Positions 61,771 to 64,000 of a DNA stretch of 64,000 nucleotides are shown here, piece by piece (within the stretch, counting starts at the first letter, position 1; each line of letters begins with the position of its first letter). The DNA is from Zoogloea sp. Its GTDB lineage: Bacteria > Pseudomonadota > Gammaproteobacteria > Burkholderiales > Rhodocyclaceae. The notes beneath the pieces are model-generated. The model was not told where the DNA came from, did not search any database, and worked only from the letters and a program-made list of their open reading frames with translations. The stretch is from contig JADKKC010000014.1 of NCBI GenBank assembly GCA_016720685.1, forward strand, positions 37,870 to 101,869. The letters are read 5' to 3'. Both the position numbers and the translations under genes were made by a program.

Positions 61771-62793
61771 TTACAGCCGCCTCAGCCATCCGATCAGGCC
61801 GTCATCGACGCGAGTGCCGCTTCCCGCGGGAGGTGACAATGCTTCCGGAAACACTTGGGCAAGCGCCTGGCGCTTCAGATCGAGATCGGCGCGTGCGTAC
61901 TTCATCGTCGTGTTCAGCGTTGCATGCCCAAGCCATTGGCTGATCGTCGCGAAGTCGACGCCTGCCTTGAGCAGGTAAATCGCTGTGGTATGACGCAGCG
62001 AGTGCGGGTGGATCCGCTTCCCCTGCAAAGTGCTCGCCGTGACGCTACTGGCCGCGACGTACTTGTTGAGCAGATAGCGGACGCCGAAGCGAGTGAGCTT
62101 GCCACCGCGCCTGTTCGTAAACAGCAACGCGTCGGTGGTCGCGCCCCCCGATGTCTGCTGCGCCAGATCTTGCAGCCGACCAGCGGTCGAGGCCCAGATC
62201 GGACATATCCGCACCTTGCCCCCTTTGCCGCGCAGTCGGACTTGGTAGGGTGGCTCGGTCCGAACGTCGCTCAGCTTTAGATCGAGCACCTCCTGGACAC
62301 GAGCCCCGGTATTGAGCATCAGCGCGAACAGCGCATAGTCGCGTCGCCCCGTCTCGGTTGAACGGTTTATCTGCCCAAGGAGCGTCTCGGCCTCCGCTGA
62401 CTCCAAATAATCGATGGGGGCATTCCTGGCGCCACGCTTGAACGGTAGCCCCAGCACGCGCTGCACCTGGGCAAGATGCTCGGGCGACTCGGTGACGAGG
62501 AAACGGGCAAAGGTGTGTAGCGCGGCCAATCGTGCATTGCGTGTAGCGATGCTGTTGTGGCGTTCGGCCTCCAGGAACATCAGGAACTGCGTCACGTGCT
62601 CCGCGGTAACGGCGTCGAGATCGAGATCTTCGAGGCGCCGGCCGCTGTGTCCAGACACGAAACGCAGGAACAGGACCAAGGCGTCGCGATAGCTGCGAAT
62701 GGTTTGCAGGCTCATGCCGCGAAGCGTCGGCAGATACTCGCGGAAGAACTTCTCCACACATAAGCCGAGGTTGTTGGGGCGAGCGCGTTTCAT
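61771..62793 (-). CDS. Tyrosine recombinase, third RIT gene
   Basis: A 340-residue recombinase. N-terminal SAM-like core-binding domain (LRGMSLQTIRSYRDALVLFL). Catalytic residues: R in NTGARVQEVLDLKL, the lysine region RLRGKGGKVR, HPHSLRHTTAIYLL (H and R), H in QWLGHATLNTTMKYA, and the nucleophile Y in that same block. ATG 62793 overlaps the previous stop. All active-site residues are present. Confidence 0.9.
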   Translation of the reverse strand: MKRARPNNLGLCVEKFFREYLPTLRGMSLQTIRSYRDALVLFLRFVSGHSGRRLEDLDLDAVTAEHVTQFLMFLEAERHNSIATRNARLAALHTFARFLVTESPEHLAQVQRVLGLPFKRGARNAPIDYLESAEAETLLGQINRSTETGRRDYALFALMLNTGARVQEVLDLKLSDVRTEPPYQVRLRGKGGKVRICPIWASTAGRLQDLAQQTSGGATTDALLFTNRRGGKLTRFGVRYLLNKYVAASSVTASTLQGKRIHPHSLRHTTAIYLLKAGVDFATISQWLGHATLNTTMKYARADLDLKRQALAQVFPEALSPPAGSGTRVDDGLIGWLRRL

Positions 62794-63767
62794 GGGGCAC
62801 CACCGCTGATCAGGTGACCGAAGCGTGCCTCGAAGCGATCGCTGGCAGCTGTGGCGATGTCGGGTATCCACTTCAGGTAGTAGGCGGTCGAGACGATCGA
62901 CACGTGCCCCATATACATGGCGAGCTTTGGCAGGTTGGACTGGACGTCGGCGCCTTGCCGATACCAACGCAACAGCGCCTGGACGGCAAAGCTGTGGCGG
63001 AAGTCATGTATCCGCGGTCGGCGCCCATCCGTACTCTGGACATTGGCAGACCGGATTAACAACTGCAGGCCGCGGCTCAGGCCGGTACCGGTATAGGCGC
63101 GCAAGCCGCGCGTGCAGTTGCACAGCAGAGGCGCATCGGGTGCCGTGCTCAGCGGCGGTACCAACCGCTGCCGCAGATAGGCGCGAAGCTCACGGCCGGC
63201 GTCGAGCGACAGCGGTACGAAGCGGGATTTGTGAAACTTCGACTCGCGTATCCGCAACACGCCCGCTGTCGGATCGGCATCGGCCAAGGTCAGGCGCAAC
63301 AGCTCGCCCCGGCGCAGGCCGGCGGTGTAGAGCAGGATGACGGCCATCCGCAAGACCGCGGGCAGAAGCGGAGAGCCTGGCGTCGCCCGTTGCTGCCCAG
63401 CAATGGCCAGCATCCGGGCCACTGCATCCGGGCCAAAGATGACTGGGGCGCAGTACGGGCACGGGCGCGGAAAGCGATTGGGATCCGGCACGAAGCAATT
63501 CGGCTCGGTGCGCTGCCGATACAAACAGAAGTTACGCACCTCACGCTGCCGGTTCCGCCGGACGTTGGCGGTCAGATCAGCGAAGGACGTGCTCCAAGCG
63601 TCGAACAGTTTCTGATCGAGATCTGCGGCGGCGCGGTCGTACATGAACTGGAGCAGCGACACGAGCACGCGCTCGACACCGAGATAGCTGCGCCCGAGGG
63701 CTCGTTTCCACTGCAGATAGCGGTCGACGATGGGGTCGAGTGGGGTACCTGGACGAGGCACGTTCAT
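62790..63767 (-). CDS. Tyrosine recombinase, second RIT gene
   Basis: A 325-residue recombinase with a cysteine-bearing insert (CPYCAPVIFGPD) before the catalytic domain. Active-site residues: R in YTAGLRRGELLRLTL, HDFRHSFAVQALL (H and R), H in YMGHVSIVSTAYYLKW, and Y in that block. ATG 63767 overlaps the first recombinase's stop. No lesions. Confidence 0.9.
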   Translation of the reverse strand: MNVPRPGTPLDPIVDRYLQWKRALGRSYLGVERVLVSLLQFMYDRAAADLDQKLFDAWSTSFADLTANVRRNRQREVRNFCLYRQRTEPNCFVPDPNRFPRPCPYCAPVIFGPDAVARMLAIAGQQRATPGSPLLPAVLRMAVILLYTAGLRRGELLRLTLADADPTAGVLRIRESKFHKSRFVPLSLDAGRELRAYLRQRLVPPLSTAPDAPLLCNCTRGLRAYTGTGLSRGLQLLIRSANVQSTDGRRPRIHDFRHSFAVQALLRWYRQGADVQSNLPKLAMYMGHVSIVSTAYYLKWIPDIATAASDRFEARFGHLISGGAP

Positions 63768-64000
63768 GACAGTCTCCTCGCCGTGTTGGCCGCCGGTGAC
63801 GGAATCGGCAACCCGACCTCGCGCAGCGCTTCGGTTTGCAATCTCAGGTAGACGCAGGTGCTCTCGAGCGTATGGTGGCCGAGCAGGTCGCCGATTGCCT
63901 TGATACCGACGCCGCGTTCGAGCAGGCGCATCGCGAACGCGTGGCGCAGGCTGTAGGACGAGGAGCCCTCCAGAGGCAGTTCGCTCAATTTGGCGCGTTT
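63764..64000 (-). CDS. Tyrosine recombinase, first RIT gene (5' part beyond window)
   Basis: Only the C-terminal 78 residues are visible: SSSYSLRHAFAMRLLERGVG with H/R of the active site, GDLLGHHTLESTCVYLRL with the last histidine and the nucleophilic tyrosine, and a tail ending ANTARRLS. The frame continues off the right edge. Confidence 0.85.
   Translation of the reverse strand, partial: KRAKLSELPLEGSSSYSLRHAFAMRLLERGVGIKAIGDLLGHHTLESTCVYLRLQTEALREVGLPIPSPAANTARRLS

Larger units (their letters stand above)
61702..64000 (-). mobile_element. RIT element (recombinase in trio), right part beyond window
   Basis: Three different tyrosine recombinase genes in the same direction, each overlapping the next by 4 bases (ATGA), with a structured inverted repeat at the left end. 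This is the defining layout of RIT elements. The third gene and the other end run off the window. Confidence 0.88.

Noticed and set aside
1..64000. tRNA, rRNA or CRISPR loci
   Set aside because: I looked for tRNA-like T-loops (GGTTCGA), rRNA-like blocks and regularly spaced repeats and found none I could support.

Overview
This is a GC-rich, denitrifying, betaproteobacterial-looking chromosome segment. The cd1 nitrite reductase cluster, its c-type cytochromes and the T6SS/Rhs gene types suggest a Rhodocyclales-like host such as the Azoarcus, Thauera or Azospira group. That placement is inference from gene content only. The left third is ordinary, well-kept chromosome. The middle is a type VI secretion (T6SS) effector region in advanced decay. 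The right end is an insertion-sequence graveyard that leads into fragments of an integrative element, a defence-type cassette and a tyrosine-recombinase trio.

Layout: (1) 1-4428, nitrite reduction: nirF (partial), nirC, nirM and nirS on the minus strand, with nirE diverging on the plus strand. A perfect FNR/DNR-type palindrome lies between nirS and nirE. (2) 4495-5540, a decayed BglII-like restriction enzyme followed by an intact MT-A70 DNA methyltransferase. (3) 5945-13045, a three-gene unit: transglutaminase-DUF2126, circularly permuted ATP-grasp/alpha-E, and a second transglutaminase. It is followed by a convergent MFS transporter. (4) 14421-18049, scars of T6SS genes: a GH19-like remnant, a tssG fragment, a ClpV reduced to about a third by in-frame deletions, and an M15 peptidase remnant fused to a TPR-methyltransferase remnant. 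(5) 18087-36592, VgrG/PAAR/Rhs effector islands: two near-identical vgrG genes (one broken), DUF2169 and DUF4150 adaptors, a GH-E nuclease effector with a SUFU-type immunity protein, an IS200 insertion, a PAAR-Rhs protein with a frameshifted toxin tip, orphan toxin-tip cassettes with immunity genes, a vapBC pair, an ISAs1 fragment and a truncated second Rhs with a GIY-YIG-like tip. (6) 36639-49505, T6SS regulation and membrane complex: tagH, a PP2C phosphatase, a lipoprotein, a PpkA-type kinase and tagF are all open. tssM, tssL, tssK and tssJ are all frameshifted. (7) 49638-56587, remnants of IS5, IS66, IS630, IS1380 and a second IS5-like element, with further orphan tip/immunity pieces between them. 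(8) 56674-59827, an ABC-three-component (ABC-3C) cassette in tightly overlapping frames behind a lone RelB antitoxin. (9) 59828-64000, integrative-element fragments (radC, DUF2958), an IS21 istB fragment and a recombinase-in-trio (RIT) element running off the window.

Reading: the nitrite reductase and transglutaminase/ATP-grasp units look functional. The T6SS is unlikely to work as encoded here, because the ATPase ClpV lacks its Walker motifs and every membrane-complex gene is broken, yet toxin/immunity modules are still present and rearranged. The most interesting systems are the ABC-3C cassette and the set of displaced Rhs tips that share one short junction sequence.
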